Assembly: GCA_964346275.1 (NCBI GenBank)
Contig: CAYFUR010000066.1
Span: 1 to 19,813 of the forward strand
Reading direction: 5' to 3'
From: CAYFUR01 sp964346275
GTDB lineage: Bacteria; Sumerlaeota; Sumerlaeia; SLMS01
DNA: 19,813 nt
Part shown: positions 1 through 7,536 of the stretch, in pieces
Layout: each line of letters starts with the position of its first letter
How positions within the stretch are numbered: the stretch's first letter is position 1
Notes under the pieces: model-generated
The model's database searches: none
What the model saw: the letters and a program-made list of their open reading frames with translations, nothing else
What the model was told of the DNA's origin: nothing
Position numbers and translations under genes: made by a program

Positions 1-1671
1 CAGGTTGGCGAATTTCTGCCACCGATCGCCGGGCATCTTCTCCAGCAGCGAACGCTTGCCGTGCACCACCTCGTCATGCGACAGCGGCAGCACATACTGC
101 TCCGAAAAAGCATACATCAGGGAAAAGGTCAATGCGTTATGATGGAATTTTCGATAGAGCGGATCTTTGCTGAAATAGCTGAGAATATCGTTCATCCAGC
201 CCATATTCCATTTGAAGCCGAACCCCAGCCCGCCCTGATCGGCAGGTTTTGAGACGCCGTAAAAACTGGTTGATTCCTCGGCGATCATCAGCGTATTGGG
301 AAACTGGTCATAGATGATCGAGTTCATGTGCCGAATGAACTCGATGGCCTCGAGATTCTCCCTGCCGCCGTAGCAATTGGGCATCCACTCCCCATCTTGC
401 CGCGCGTAGTCGAGGTAGAGCATCGAGGCGACGGCATCGACCCGGAGGCCGTCGATATGATAACGATCCAGCCAGAACAGGGCGTTGGCAATCAAAAAAT
501 TGCTGACCTCGCGGCGCCCGTAGTTGTAGATCATGGTTCCCCACTCCGGGTGGGCGCCCTTGCGCGGGTCATCATGTTCATAGAGGGCGGTGCCGTCAAA
601 GCGGGCCAGGCTGTGTTCGTCTTTCGGGAAATGGGCGGGCACCCAATCGAGGATGACCCCGATGTCGTTTTGGTGGCATTGGTCGACAAAATACATGAAA
701 TCGTCCGGAACACCGTAGCGGCTGGTCAGGCTGAATGGTCCGGTGACCTGATAGCCCCATGATTCGTCAAGCGGATGCTCCATGACCGGCATCAATTCGA
801 TATGGGTATAGCCGAGATCTTTCACATAGGGAATGAGCTGGTCGGCAAGCTCGCGAAACGTCAGGAACCGTTCGGGCTGCTCGGGATCACGCCGCCACGA
901 GCCGGGATGCACTTCGTATATGGCGATCGGCTGATCATAGGGCTGGTGGGTCCGTTTCTTCTCCAGCCAGGCCTGGTCGTTCCACGTGTAGCGGTTGAGG
1001 TCGCGGACGACGGAGGCGGTCCGTGGTCGCAGCTCACCGAAGAACTGGTAGGGGTCTGATTTTTCCCGAACCGCCCCGGTTGCGGTCCTGATGGCAAAGC
1101 GATACAACTCGTCTTCAACGACTCCCGGAATAAAAAGCTCCCAGATTCCGGAACTGCCGAGTACCCGCATCTGGTGCACTCGGTTGTCCCAGCCGTTAAA
1201 GTGACCGATCACGGAAACGGCGCGGGCATTGGGCGCCCAGACGCGAAAAAGGGTGCCGCTGACGCGCAGGTGCAGGCCGAGTTGGGCACCCATCAGGTTG
1301 TAGAGCGAGTAGTTGGTGCCGAAATTGAACAGGTATCGATCCTGATCGGCAAGCAACGGGGGAAATCGGTATGGATCGTTGATCAGGTGCCGGGTTCCGG
1401 ACCGATACGTAATTCGGTAACGGTAGTCAAATGGATCGAGATCCGGAAAGGCCAGCTCGGATCGATCGAGGCTGCTGCTGAAGAGCCCGTCCGGATGGGT
1501 TCGTTCAAGCGGGTAAACGCGGTCGCCGCTGAGCAACTCGACGGTTTCGGCATGGGGGTGCAGACAGCGGAAAATAACGGTGCCGGGTCTGCCCGGATGA
1601 TCGTGGACGCCGAGGAATTGGAACGGGTCATAGCAATCGGCGGCGAGGATGGAAGTCTGCGGGTTGTTCAT
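1..1671 (-). CDS. glgB: 1,4-alpha-glucan branching enzyme, 3' part missing at window edge
   Basis: Makes the alpha-1,6 branches of glycogen by cutting and transferring alpha-1,4 glucan chains in the cytoplasm (GH13). Reading the minus strand from the ATG at 1671 gives 557 codons open to base 1; the family is usually about 730 residues, so the last quarter lies outside. Visible in order: YDPFQFLGVH near residue 14, a second beta-sandwich beginning FRVWAPNARAVSV near 142, then the TIM barrel with DWVPAHFP, YNYGRREVSNF and HIDGLRVDAVASM. The nucleophile is Asp412, the acid/base is Glu465 in AEES, and the third Asp is in LPLSHDEVVHGK near 533. All three catalytic residues are present. A GTG at 1737 behind a GGAGG is an alternative start adding 22 residues; I chose the ATG because the conserved region begins soon after it. 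It is divergent from yqgE. It belongs to the left piece of the chimera. Confidence 0.96.
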   Translation of the reverse strand, partial: MNNPQTSILAADCYDPFQFLGVHDHPGRPGTVIFRCLHPHAETVELLSGDRVYPLERTHPDGLFSSSLDRSELAFPDLDPFDYRYRITYRSGTRHLINDPYRFPPLLADQDRYLFNFGTNYSLYNLMGAQLGLHLRVSGTLFRVWAPNARAVSVIGHFNGWDNRVHQMRVLGSSGIWELFIPGVVEDELYRFAIRTATGAVREKSDPYQFFGELRPRTASVVRDLNRYTWNDQAWLEKKRTHQPYDQPIAIYEVHPGSWRRDPEQPERFLTFRELADQLIPYVKDLGYTHIELMPVMEHPLDESWGYQVTGPFSLTSRYGVPDDFMYFVDQCHQNDIGVILDWVPAHFPKDEHSLARFDGTALYEHDDPRKGAHPEWGTMIYNYGRREVSNFLIANALFWLDRYHIDGLRVDAVASMLYLDYARQDGEWMPNCYGGRENLEAIEFIRHMNSIIYDQFPNTLMIAEESTSFYGVSKPADQGGLGFGFKWNMGWMNDILSYFSKDPLYRKFHHNALTFSLMYAFSEQYVLPLSHDEVVHGKRSLLEKMPGDRWQKFANL

Positions 1672-1821
1672 AGAAGCCACGTAGAAAAAAGACGATTCAG
1701 GCCGATCAGAACCGGCAAGAGTGGAATAATTTTGCACGGCCTGGATGGGCCTCCAGACGAATAGTAGGGCATCACGGCGAAAAAGTCATGGACAAAAGTT
1801 TTTTCTATCGGGAATACGCCA

Positions 1822-1830
1822 TGCTATCAT
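1822..1830 (+). promoter_or_regulatory. candidate extended -10 element upstream of yqgE
   Basis: TGCTATCAT matches the extended -10 form TGnTATAAT with one mismatch. It lies in the 276-base gap between the divergent glgB and yqgE genes, about 118 bases before the yqgE start. No good -35 box is visible 16-18 bases upstream, which extended -10 promoters can tolerate. The rest of the gap (1672-1947) shows nothing I can name. Tentative. Confidence 0.3.
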
Positions 1831-1947
1831 CCAGAGTCATGGGTCCGCCACGCTCTCAGTCGTGCCGCTCTTGACGGTTGCTGCCGCTATTTGATACGCT
1901 TGAAGCTGAAAGGTTACGTCAGATCATGTTTCTGCCGAGGTGCCACA

Positions 1948-2523
1948 ATGGTTGCCGAGAAAACATCTGTCATCGACACATTAACGGGTTCATTTCTGAT
2001 TTCAACACCGCAAATGCCCGATCCCCGATTCGAAGAGCAGGTGATTTTCATCTGTGCGCATAGTCACGAGGGGGCCATGGGTGTTGCCGTCAACAAACCA
2101 AATCCGTTTTTCAGCCTCAACGAGATTTTGCGTACCGCCAATCTGCCGGTTCCCGACGGACAGCTGCCGCCGGTGCACATCGGTGGCCCCGTCGAACTGG
2201 AGTCGGCCTTTATCCTCTATCAATCCGACTACCAGGCGGAGCATCGGCTGGAGATTACCTCAACCATCTCGCTGTCGCGAGAGACCAAGATCCTGGAAGA
2301 TATCGGTCATGGCAGGGGGCCAGACAAGTACTTGTTTCTGCTCGGTTATGCCGGCTGGGGACCGGGACAGCTGGAAGGAGAGCTGCTGGCGGATGGCTGG
2401 CTGACCCTGCCCGCCGATGACCATATTATCTTCGACGTCGCCGATGAAGAGAAGTGGCGGATGGCGGCGATGCTCTACGGTATTGATATTTCCACGTTCG
2501 GGGACATGATCGGTTACGCTTGA
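1948..2523 (+). CDS. yqgE: YqgE/AlgH family protein (UPF0301)
   Basis: A 191-residue protein of the YqgE/AlgH (DUF179) family, whose biochemical role is not settled. Family signature seen: LTGSFLISTPQMPDPRFEE near residues 12-30, a segment EGAMGVAVNKP at 41-51, HIGGPVE at 78-83, and a C-terminal stretch with LLGYAGWGPGQLEGEL. Length fits the family (about 180-190). The frame extends upstream to 1891, but the ATG at 1948 is preferred: GAGG at 1937-1940 sits seven bases before it and the conserved sequence begins a few residues in. It is transcribed away from glgB and is followed by a structured region that could end its transcript. Cytoplasmic; no membrane segment or signal peptide. Left piece of the chimera. 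Confidence 0.93.
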   Translation: MVAEKTSVIDTLTGSFLISTPQMPDPRFEEQVIFICAHSHEGAMGVAVNKPNPFFSLNEILRTANLPVPDGQLPPVHIGGPVELESAFILYQSDYQAEHRLEITSTISLSRETKILEDIGHGRGPDKYLFLLGYAGWGPGQLEGELLADGWLTLPADDHIIFDVADEEKWRMAAMLYGIDISTFGDMIGYA

Positions 2524-2524
2524 G

Positions 2525-2600
2525 CGGCGCTGCCGCATTCCCGTCCCGGAACAGCGCCGGGAGCATACCTCCCGAGGCTGTTTCAACTGCGGCATCTTTT
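2525..2600 (+). terminator. structured region after yqgE, probable terminator or attenuator
   Basis: Directly after the yqgE stop. An outer stem pairs TGCCGCA (2531-2537) with TGCGGCA (2588-2594) and is followed by TCTTTT. Inside it a tight hairpin pairs CGGGAG (2558-2563) with CTCCCG (2569-2574) around CATAC. A competing stem pairs CGGCGCTG (2525-2532) with CAGCGCCG (2552-2559); it shares bases with both other stems. The T tract is short, so termination strength is uncertain. Confidence 0.45.
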
Positions 2601-2609
2601 CCGCGGATC

Positions 2610-2618
2610 TGTTATCAT
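2610..2618 (+). promoter_or_regulatory. candidate extended -10 element for the YkgJ-type gene
   Basis: TGTTATCAT is an extended -10 match (TGnTATAAT with one mismatch), 52 bases before the ATG at 2670 and just after the presumed yqgE terminator. It has the same form as the element at 1822-1830. No clear -35 box is seen. Tentative. Confidence 0.3.
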
Positions 2619-2669
2619 CGGTGCGCCCGTTTTTGAGCAGTGGCCAAACCAGATACCAGGATTCCGATC

Positions 2670-2897
2670 ATGGAAGAGCTCGAACACCTATTCACCTGCC
2701 GACAATGCGGTTTCTGCTGTCATGGCGAAACCACGGTTTCCCTCAGTGGAGCCGATCAGCAGCGGATGATCGATTATTTGCAGCTACCGCGCCAAGAAGT
2801 GGCCCGCAGGTACTGGCGGGTGTCCGGGACGGTGGGGCCGATGGGCCTCGTCGCGCACCCCTGCATTTTTTTTTTGCTGTCTTGGGGCGTCTTATAG
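2670..2897 (+). pseudogene. YkgJ-type CxxCxxCC cluster protein, broken at the chimeric join
   Basis: The N-terminus MEELEHLFTCRQCGFCCHG carries the Cys-x2-Cys-x2-Cys-Cys motif (Cys10, 13, 16, 17) of the YkgJ family of putative zinc or iron-sulfur proteins, whose function is not established. Residues up to RYWRVSGTV look normal. After that the translation degrades: GPMGLVAHPCIFF resembles the family pattern V-x-M-(x)-V-D-x-HCIFF with substitutions, then collapses into a T10 run and a stop at 2895. Family members continue well beyond this point with further cysteines. I read this as a real gene cut off by poor-quality sequence and the join, not a natural pseudogene. The ATG at 2670 is preferred over the GTG at 2640 because the conserved motif starts right after it. 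True extent to the right is unknown. Confidence 0.75.
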
Positions 2898-2941
2898 CCT
2901 TTGTGGGGGGGGGGGTGTGGGGGGGGCGGGTTTTTCCGCCC
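2842..2941. other. low-complexity chimeric junction
   Basis: Contains T10 at 2866-2875, G11 at 2905-2915, G8 at 2919-2926, GGG at 2928-2930 and T5 at 2931-2935. No other part of the window has runs like these. The YkgJ-type frame dies here and an unrelated membrane-protein frame emerges on the other side, in a different phase. The pattern is that of two decayed read ends merged by an assembler. The bases themselves should not be trusted. Confidence 0.8.
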
Positions 2942-3862
2942 GCCAGCCCGCCGCGATTCTTCCGGCGGATCTCCTGCTCGCTCGCCGCCAGCCTGGTTCT
3001 CGGGCTTCCGGCCCTTGCGATGGGCCTGGCCCTTTATGGGCCGTTGTTCGACGATATGGGCGCGGGAAATTTTTATGTCGGGACGGCCAGGGCGAATCTG
3101 TGGGAGGTTTTTGTTCATCACTATAACATGATCTTCATCTATACGGAGGATTCTTTTACGCCGCTAGCCCCGATGTTGGATGGATTCACGGATCTCGCCC
3201 AGAAGGGCTTCGCTCCGTATGTGGTGGCGGGGCTCCTTCTGATTGTCGTGTGCATGGGGGCGCTGCTCGCCGATCCGCTCCTTGGCTTTCTGCTTTGGAT
3301 GATCGCGGGTTCGGTGATCATGAACGTGATCGAGCACTACGTCCTTGGGTTTCCTTATCCCGTCGATCGCACGAGCCTTTATCTCAATCCGCTCGGTTTT
3401 CTGGCGGTTTTCCGCGTGCTTCAACTGATTACTCGATGGTTGTCAGCGCGGGGATCTATACGGACCCATGAAGCGGTCAGAAACACGGGGCTGGTGTTCC
3501 TGATCCTTTTCTTCCTCTACCAGTTGGATAAGCTGAATTATGTTTTTCATGTGAATTACCCGCTTTCGCCCCCTGTAAAGGAAACGGTCGAGCTTCTTCG
3601 GGACGAGCATTCGAAGGGGGGAGGGCCCGTTCTCCTGGCCTATTCCGATTCGATTCGCCCGGAGTTTCAGTATTATAAGGAGAGCCGCGAATTGGATTGG
3701 CTGGAACTGGCTCTCTTGTCTGAAAACGATTCCCTGGACCGTGTGCCAGATTATTACTTTTTCTATGATTTTAATGAGTTCGAACCAGGGGAAGGGACAA
3801 TGGTTCGCCAATGGGGACGTGGACGTTCGCAAGCGCGTCTCTTCAAGCCCTCTGTGCCGTAA
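2942..3862 (+). CDS. polytopic membrane protein, C-terminal fragment (GT39-like guess)
   Basis: The C-terminal ~306 residues of a membrane protein whose N-terminus is lost at the junction; its frame runs on into the junk upstream, so no start can be given. Hydrophobic segments are visible at SLAASLVLGLPALAMGLALYG, at YVVAGLLLIVVCMGALLADPL, at LLGFLLWMIAGSVIMNVIEH, at LNPLGFLAVFRVLQLI and at NTGLVFLILFFLYQL, followed by a soluble tail of about 100 residues. The segment HYVLGFPYPVDRTSLYLNPLGFL is like the 'P-x-x-RT-x-LYL-x-P' region of GT39/GT87-type polyprenol-phosphate-sugar glycosyltransferases, but the catalytic N-terminal Asp/Glu loop is missing, so this is a guess. It is the first gene of the right piece. 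It ends with TAA at 3860-3862. Confidence 0.7.
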   Translation, partial: ASPPRFFRRISCSLAASLVLGLPALAMGLALYGPLFDDMGAGNFYVGTARANLWEVFVHHYNMIFIYTEDSFTPLAPMLDGFTDLAQKGFAPYVVAGLLLIVVCMGALLADPLLGFLLWMIAGSVIMNVIEHYVLGFPYPVDRTSLYLNPLGFLAVFRVLQLITRWLSARGSIRTHEAVRNTGLVFLILFFLYQLDKLNYVFHVNYPLSPPVKETVELLRDEHSKGGGPVLLAYSDSIRPEFQYYKESRELDWLELALLSENDSLDRVPDYYFFYDFNEFEPGEGTMVRQWGRGRSQARLFKPSVP

Positions 3863-3881
3863 GACGGCGTCTATACGTCTT
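3861..3881 (+). terminator. weak stem-loop after the membrane-protein fragment
   Basis: AAGACG (3861-3866) pairs with CGTCTT (3876-3881) around a nine-base loop, then a pyrimidine-rich tract runs to about 3908. The stem overlaps the stop codon. The loop contains most of a GTCTATAC octamer (3869-3876) that recurs elsewhere in the right piece, so the pairing may be incidental. Confidence 0.25.
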
Positions 3882-3961
3882 GCTTGCCATTCTTCTCTTT
3901 ACTTTTCCGCCGCCATGATTCTTGAGTGAAATTGATCCACTTCAGCTCAAAGGGAACTCCC

Positions 3962-4477
3962 ATGGACAAGCGGATTCAAATCCAAGAAGGCGATATCACG
4001 CGCCTGGAAGTCGATGCGATCGTCAACGCCGCCAACAAGACGCTTCTTGGCGGAGGAGGAGTCGATGGGGCGATCCATCGAGCGGCGGGGCCGGAACTGA
4101 AAAAGGAATGCGAGAGCCTGAATGGCTGTGAAACTGGAGACGCAAAAGCCACCGCGGGATACGACCTCCCTGCCGATTACGTGATTCATACTGTCGGCCC
4201 GGTGTATTCGCGGAATAATCCGGAGGTTGCCGAGCTCCTGGCCTCCTGCTACCGGCGTTCGCTGGAGGTGGCCCGGGAAAAAGGGGCGAAAACCATTGCA
4301 TTTCCAGCGATCAGCACCGGCGTTTACGGCTATCCGATCGAGGAGGCTTCTGAAATCGCCGTAAAGACGATCAACGATTTCCTTCAGAATGAAGATCATT
4401 TTGAACGTGTCTTTCTCGTCGCTTTTTCCAGCGATATCCGGGAGGCCTGCGAGAAGGCCATGGAACGGGCCGGTTAG
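3962..4477 (+). CDS. macro-domain protein, probable O-acetyl-ADP-ribose deacetylase
   Basis: A 171-residue single-domain protein of the MacroD/YmdB class, which removes ADP-ribose from mono-ADP-ribosylated targets and hydrolyses O-acetyl-ADP-ribose in the cytoplasm. Seen: GDITRLEVDAIVNAAN (residues 10-25) with the adenine-contacting Asp11-Ile12 and the ribose-side Asn25; the glycine loop LLGGGGVDGAIHRAAG (29-43) with Asp35; HTVGPVY (76-82); and the diphosphate loop AISTGVYGYP (116-125). All MacroD-class signature elements are intact. The ATG at 3962 is chosen over an in-frame GTG at 3926 because AGGGAA at 3951-3956 precedes it at a good distance and the domain begins at residue 5. Neighbours are an unrecognised lipoprotein and a membrane protein, which give no clue to a specific substrate. 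Confidence 0.95.
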   Translation: MDKRIQIQEGDITRLEVDAIVNAANKTLLGGGGVDGAIHRAAGPELKKECESLNGCETGDAKATAGYDLPADYVIHTVGPVYSRNNPEVAELLASCYRRSLEVAREKGAKTIAFPAISTGVYGYPIEEASEIAVKTINDFLQNEDHFERVFLVAFSSDIREACEKAMERAG

Positions 4478-4572
4478 GGCTTCGCGGCGCCGCTTTCTTC
4501 TTGGCCCGAAAGGCTGGCTCCCCGAATGATGCGGGGGCGAATCAAACGACGATCCCCCTGAATGGAGCCCCC

Positions 4573-6081
4573 ATGATTCCTTTCTTGCGAACGAGTGTTT
4601 TTCTTTTCGGCGTTTCGTTGCTCGCCGCGTGCAGCGTCTCAAAAAGCGCGGATTCCGCCTTCGAAGAGGAATTGGATTTCTTCGAGAATCTCGACGAAGG
4701 GTCGCGATTCTTCGATGAATCGAAACTTTCGGGCGAGAGCATGGCGGGATTGTTCGAAGATCCCTGCACGGTTCAGCCCGCAGTGCTGGAGGCGCTGGCC
4801 AGCGATCAAGAGTGTGAGCATTGTGATTATTACTGGCTGCCGGGGCTTGCCATGGAGAATCGGCACACGGACTATACAATTCATTCCGATCTGCCAGAGG
4901 TCTTATTGAGCGATGGCGTCGCCTACGCCACCGTGCCTGTGCTTCCGCCGTTCGAAACTCATGGAGGCGATCCTGTCACGCGCGAGATGCGCGATCAGGT
5001 AAACTCCGGTTTCGAGAATATCGATGGCGGCTTCGAGGTTTTCCTGTTTCACATTTCCCAGCCGGGGGATGGGACAACGCCGCGCCGGCTTGTGGTCTAT
5101 GCAAAGAACAACGGCGGCGGCACGGTGGAGATTCAGCCGCGCCAGGCGATTGTGACCGATGGAATCATCGGCACGGTTCACGAAATGGAAAGCACCCTGG
5201 GGCGCCGGGTGATGGCGGGGGACTGGGACCGGCCTTTGGATGATGTGCTGGTCGGGCCGGACAGCGGGCGGGTCGTCGCCTATTCCAAAGTCTTCGCCGC
5301 GCCGCGCAATACGGAGGACAGCAGTGCGAATGTGAACTGCTTTGGGATTGTGCGGGCCGACGTTGTGAGCAAGCCCGATCAAACCAATCTGGATGTTTAT
5401 ATTATGGCGATCCCAGGAGAAACGCCGCTTGGGCAAGTGGATGAAGCGGCGGAAGGGCTACTTGGCCAGGGAGCCAAATCGGGTGAGACTTATCTCGATC
5501 TGAACAGCAGGCCCGAGGGATGCCAGCTTCGCCGCGCCTGTGGCGTGTTCCCCTCGTTCGTCTGGCGTGGCCAGCCGCTGGTGCTCGATGCCGCCGGTTT
5601 GCCCGGCGATGCCGTGAAGTTCCAGATGGCTCTCCCCGAGATTCAAACGCGAGGGTGTGAAAAGGCGCGCCAGACGGTGGATCTTCTCCTTTCCCAGAAA
5701 TCGAACCGGCCGGATACGGTGGGGAACTACATGGTGCCCTACCGGACGACGTTCCGTCTGGTGAATCAGGGTGAAACCGCTCGCAAGGTGGACTTTCGTT
5801 TTGGCAAGCCGGACGCCGATATCGGCCTGGGCTGGCAGATCGCCGCAGCGGAGAGTCCCTTGAAAGATGAAGAGCTGGATGCCTTGCCGGTGCGGACGGG
5901 ATGGGCCGGGCCAAAGCAGCAAGGCGATTTGCCGGGTGACGAGCGTTCGTTCTTTGAGGAAGAGGGCGGGGCGGTGACCCTCGATCCCTGCGAAAGTGTC
6001 TGGATCAGTGCCCGCTTCATGGTTCTCGGGAACTCCTCGCTTCCCTTCCAGATTGGCTTTGTCAGCCAGGAAGTGGAATAG
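4573..6081 (+). CDS. lipoprotein of unknown function
   Basis: I do not recognise this 502-residue protein. The N-terminus MIPFLRTSVFLFGVSLLAAC is a type II signal peptide with lipobox LAAC; Cys20 would be the lipidated residue, followed by Ser, so outer-membrane sorting is likely in a Gram-negative cell. Next comes a very acidic stretch (EEELDFFENLDEG, residues 31-43), then a small cysteine group (Cys65, Cys81, Cys84) around ECEHCDYYW. The rest is beta-rich in appearance (short alternating hydrophobic strands, many Gly/Asp turns) with no membrane segment. Later cysteines (CQLRRACG, RGCEKA, DPCESVW) could form disulfides. The frame is open from 4501, but ATG 4573 with GGAG at 4564-4567 and the signal peptide settle the start. 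It stands 114 bases before tatA on the same strand and may be a separate unit from the heme genes. Confidence 0.85.
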   Translation: MIPFLRTSVFLFGVSLLAACSVSKSADSAFEEELDFFENLDEGSRFFDESKLSGESMAGLFEDPCTVQPAVLEALASDQECEHCDYYWLPGLAMENRHTDYTIHSDLPEVLLSDGVAYATVPVLPPFETHGGDPVTREMRDQVNSGFENIDGGFEVFLFHISQPGDGTTPRRLVVYAKNNGGGTVEIQPRQAIVTDGIIGTVHEMESTLGRRVMAGDWDRPLDDVLVGPDSGRVVAYSKVFAAPRNTEDSSANVNCFGIVRADVVSKPDQTNLDVYIMAIPGETPLGQVDEAAEGLLGQGAKSGETYLDLNSRPEGCQLRRACGVFPSFVWRGQPLVLDAAGLPGDAVKFQMALPEIQTRGCEKARQTVDLLLSQKSNRPDTVGNYMVPYRTTFRLVNQGETARKVDFRFGKPDADIGLGWQIAAAESPLKDEELDALPVRTGWAGPKQQGDLPGDERSFFEEEGGAVTLDPCESVWISARFMVLGNSSLPFQIGFVSQEVE

Positions 6082-6195
6082 GGCCGGTTTTGGGCTGACA
6101 GCGTTGACGGAAAATGAGACAAAATCGGCTGTCGGTTATTTACCCGCTCTCCGGGGCGGTTCGTGATTTTCTCAGGTAAGGACAGGCGCCCACTC

Positions 6196-6474
6196 ATGGT
6201 GACTTCCCTCGCATTCCTCGGCTCAATCGGCTGGCAGGAACTCCTCATTGTTCTGGGGATCGTTTTGTTGATCTTCGGCCCCAAGAATCTCCCCAAGCTC
6301 TCCCGTATGATGGGCCGTTCTCTGCGCGAATTCCGCTCGGCGGCGGATAAAGCGGGGGACGACGAAGAGGAGGATGAACAACCCAAGGATCGGAGGAAAG
6401 AACAGTTGGAAGAGGGGGAGCCCGGGGAAGAGCGCAAAGCCACAACCAATCAAAAAGATAAAGAGGCCACCTGA
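6196..6474 (+). CDS. tatA: twin-arginine translocase subunit TatA/TatE
   Basis: A 92-residue TatA-type protein: the small inner-membrane subunit that oligomerises to let folded proteins cross through the Tat system. Seen: a short N-terminal membrane helix (GWQELLIVLGIVLLIF, 12-27), the invariant hinge FGPKNLPKLSR (27-37), the amphipathic helix MMGRSLREFRSAADKAG, and a highly charged C-terminal tail rich in Glu, Lys and Gln. Length is typical (about 60-100). The frame opens at a GTG at 6163; I prefer ATG 6196 because the helix starts directly after it, although AAGGA at 6177-6181 is rather far (14 bases). No tatB or tatC is nearby. The stop is seven bases before hemE, so it is probably cotranscribed with the heme arm. 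Confidence 0.93.
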   Translation: MVTSLAFLGSIGWQELLIVLGIVLLIFGPKNLPKLSRMMGRSLREFRSAADKAGDDEEEDEQPKDRRKEQLEEGEPGEERKATTNQKDKEAT

Positions 6475-6481
6475 AATCCTG

Positions 6482-7531
6482 ATGGCGGGTGAACTGACGA
6501 AGAAAGAACGGTATCTCCGAACCGTCCGAGGTGAAGAAACCGACCGCCCGCCAATCTGGATCATGCGCCAGGCCGGGCGATACATGCCGGAATACATGGC
6601 AATGCGCGAGCACTCTGGCTTTCGCGATTTCTGCCTCAATCCCGAGATCTCCGCCGAAGCGTCCATGCTTCCGCTCAAGATTCTCGATGTCGATATCCTT
6701 ATTATCTTCAATGATATCCTGATTCCGTTGGAAGAGATGGGGCTCCTCGTGGAGTTTCCCGACGGAGGCCCTCAGATCACCAACCCGGTCCGCGAGGCGG
6801 GGGACCTGGATCGATTCCAGGCGGTTTCCTTCAGCGAACCGGCGGTGGCGCACTCAATCCAGCGCCTGCGCCAGCAGGCCGGCCCCGATGTGCCGGTGCT
6901 TGGCTTTTGCGGTGCTCCTTTCACGCTGGCGGCTTACGCCGTGGAGGGGAAGATGTCTCGGCATCATCACTCCATCAAGCGGCTGGTCTTTGAGGAGCCG
7001 GACCTTCTCGAGGAAATCCTGGGCCGCATTGCGGATACGGCGGCGGATTATCTCGTCGCACAGATTCAGGCTGGCGGGGCGGATGGCGTCCAGATTTTTG
7101 AATCGTGGGCGGGATTGCTTGCCATGCCCCATGATTACGAGCGCTTTGCCGCCAAATACCAGCGCCGGATCGTCGAACGGGTCCGCGCCGCCTGTGGCGA
7201 CGTGCCCATTCATCTTTTCGCGCGCTCGACGGCGGGAAAGCTCGCTTCCATGGAGGAAACGGGCGCAGACGTGCTTTCGGTGGACTGGTCGCTCCCCCTG
7301 GCCGAGGCTCGCCGTCAAACGGGGCGGACGCTTCAGGGAAATATGGATCCGGCGGTGCTCACGGTCAAAGGCGCCGTGGAACGCGAATTGCCCAAGACGT
7401 TAAAGGGCTTTGATTGGGAACGAGGATGGATTGCCAATCTTGGTCATGGAGTGACGCCGAATGCCAGCCCCGAAGAAGCGAAAGCCTTCGTCCGGGCTGT
7501 GAAAGCACTTTCTTCTAAAAGCCGAGTCTGA
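6482..7531 (+). CDS. hemE: uroporphyrinogen III decarboxylase
   Basis: Removes the four acetate carboxyls of uroporphyrinogen III to give coproporphyrinogen III, in the cytosol and without cofactor. The 349-residue length fits. Signature RQAGRYMPEY at residues 29-38 (substrate-binding Arg29 and Arg33), IIFNDILIP with the central catalytic Asp78 (most homologues have FSDIL; here Asn77 replaces Ser), GAPFTLAAYAVEG with Tyr152, ESWAG with Ser208, and NLGHGV with His322. All residues known to contact substrate in UROD are present. The frame is open back to 6374 inside tatA, but the ATG at 6482, seven bases after the tatA stop, gives the normal N-terminus. First heme enzyme of the plus-strand arm; hemN follows after five bases. 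Confidence 0.97.
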   Translation: MAGELTKKERYLRTVRGEETDRPPIWIMRQAGRYMPEYMAMREHSGFRDFCLNPEISAEASMLPLKILDVDILIIFNDILIPLEEMGLLVEFPDGGPQITNPVREAGDLDRFQAVSFSEPAVAHSIQRLRQQAGPDVPVLGFCGAPFTLAAYAVEGKMSRHHHSIKRLVFEEPDLLEEILGRIADTAADYLVAQIQAGGADGVQIFESWAGLLAMPHDYERFAAKYQRRIVERVRAACGDVPIHLFARSTAGKLASMEETGADVLSVDWSLPLAEARRQTGRTLQGNMDPAVLTVKGAVERELPKTLKGFDWERGWIANLGHGVTPNASPEEAKAFVRAVKALSSKSRV

Positions 7532-7536
7532 GACCG

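Noticed and set aside
1174..1764. Plus-strand open frames opposite glgB (also 328-762)
   Set aside because: They are complements of the glgB coding sequence, whose catalytic motifs are intact.
2621..3862. A single 413-codon open frame across the junction
   Set aside because: Its first part is an off-frame reading of the YkgJ-type gene and of homopolymer sequence; only the part from about 2942 looks like protein. The continuity is accidental.
4484..4495. GC-rich palindrome after the macro-domain gene as a terminator
   Set aside because: GCGGCGCCGC is self-complementary but leaves no loop, and the following tract is mixed C/T. Too weak to call.
3947..4879. 310-codon minus-strand open frame
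   Set aside because: Antisense to the macro-domain gene and the lipoprotein start; Arg/Pro/Ser-rich with no recognisable feature.
6082..6195. Sigma-70 promoter before tatA (TTGACG near 6103)
   Set aside because: A -35-like TTGACG is present but no acceptable -10 lies 16-18 bases downstream. A promoter for the plus arm is expected here but I cannot point to it.
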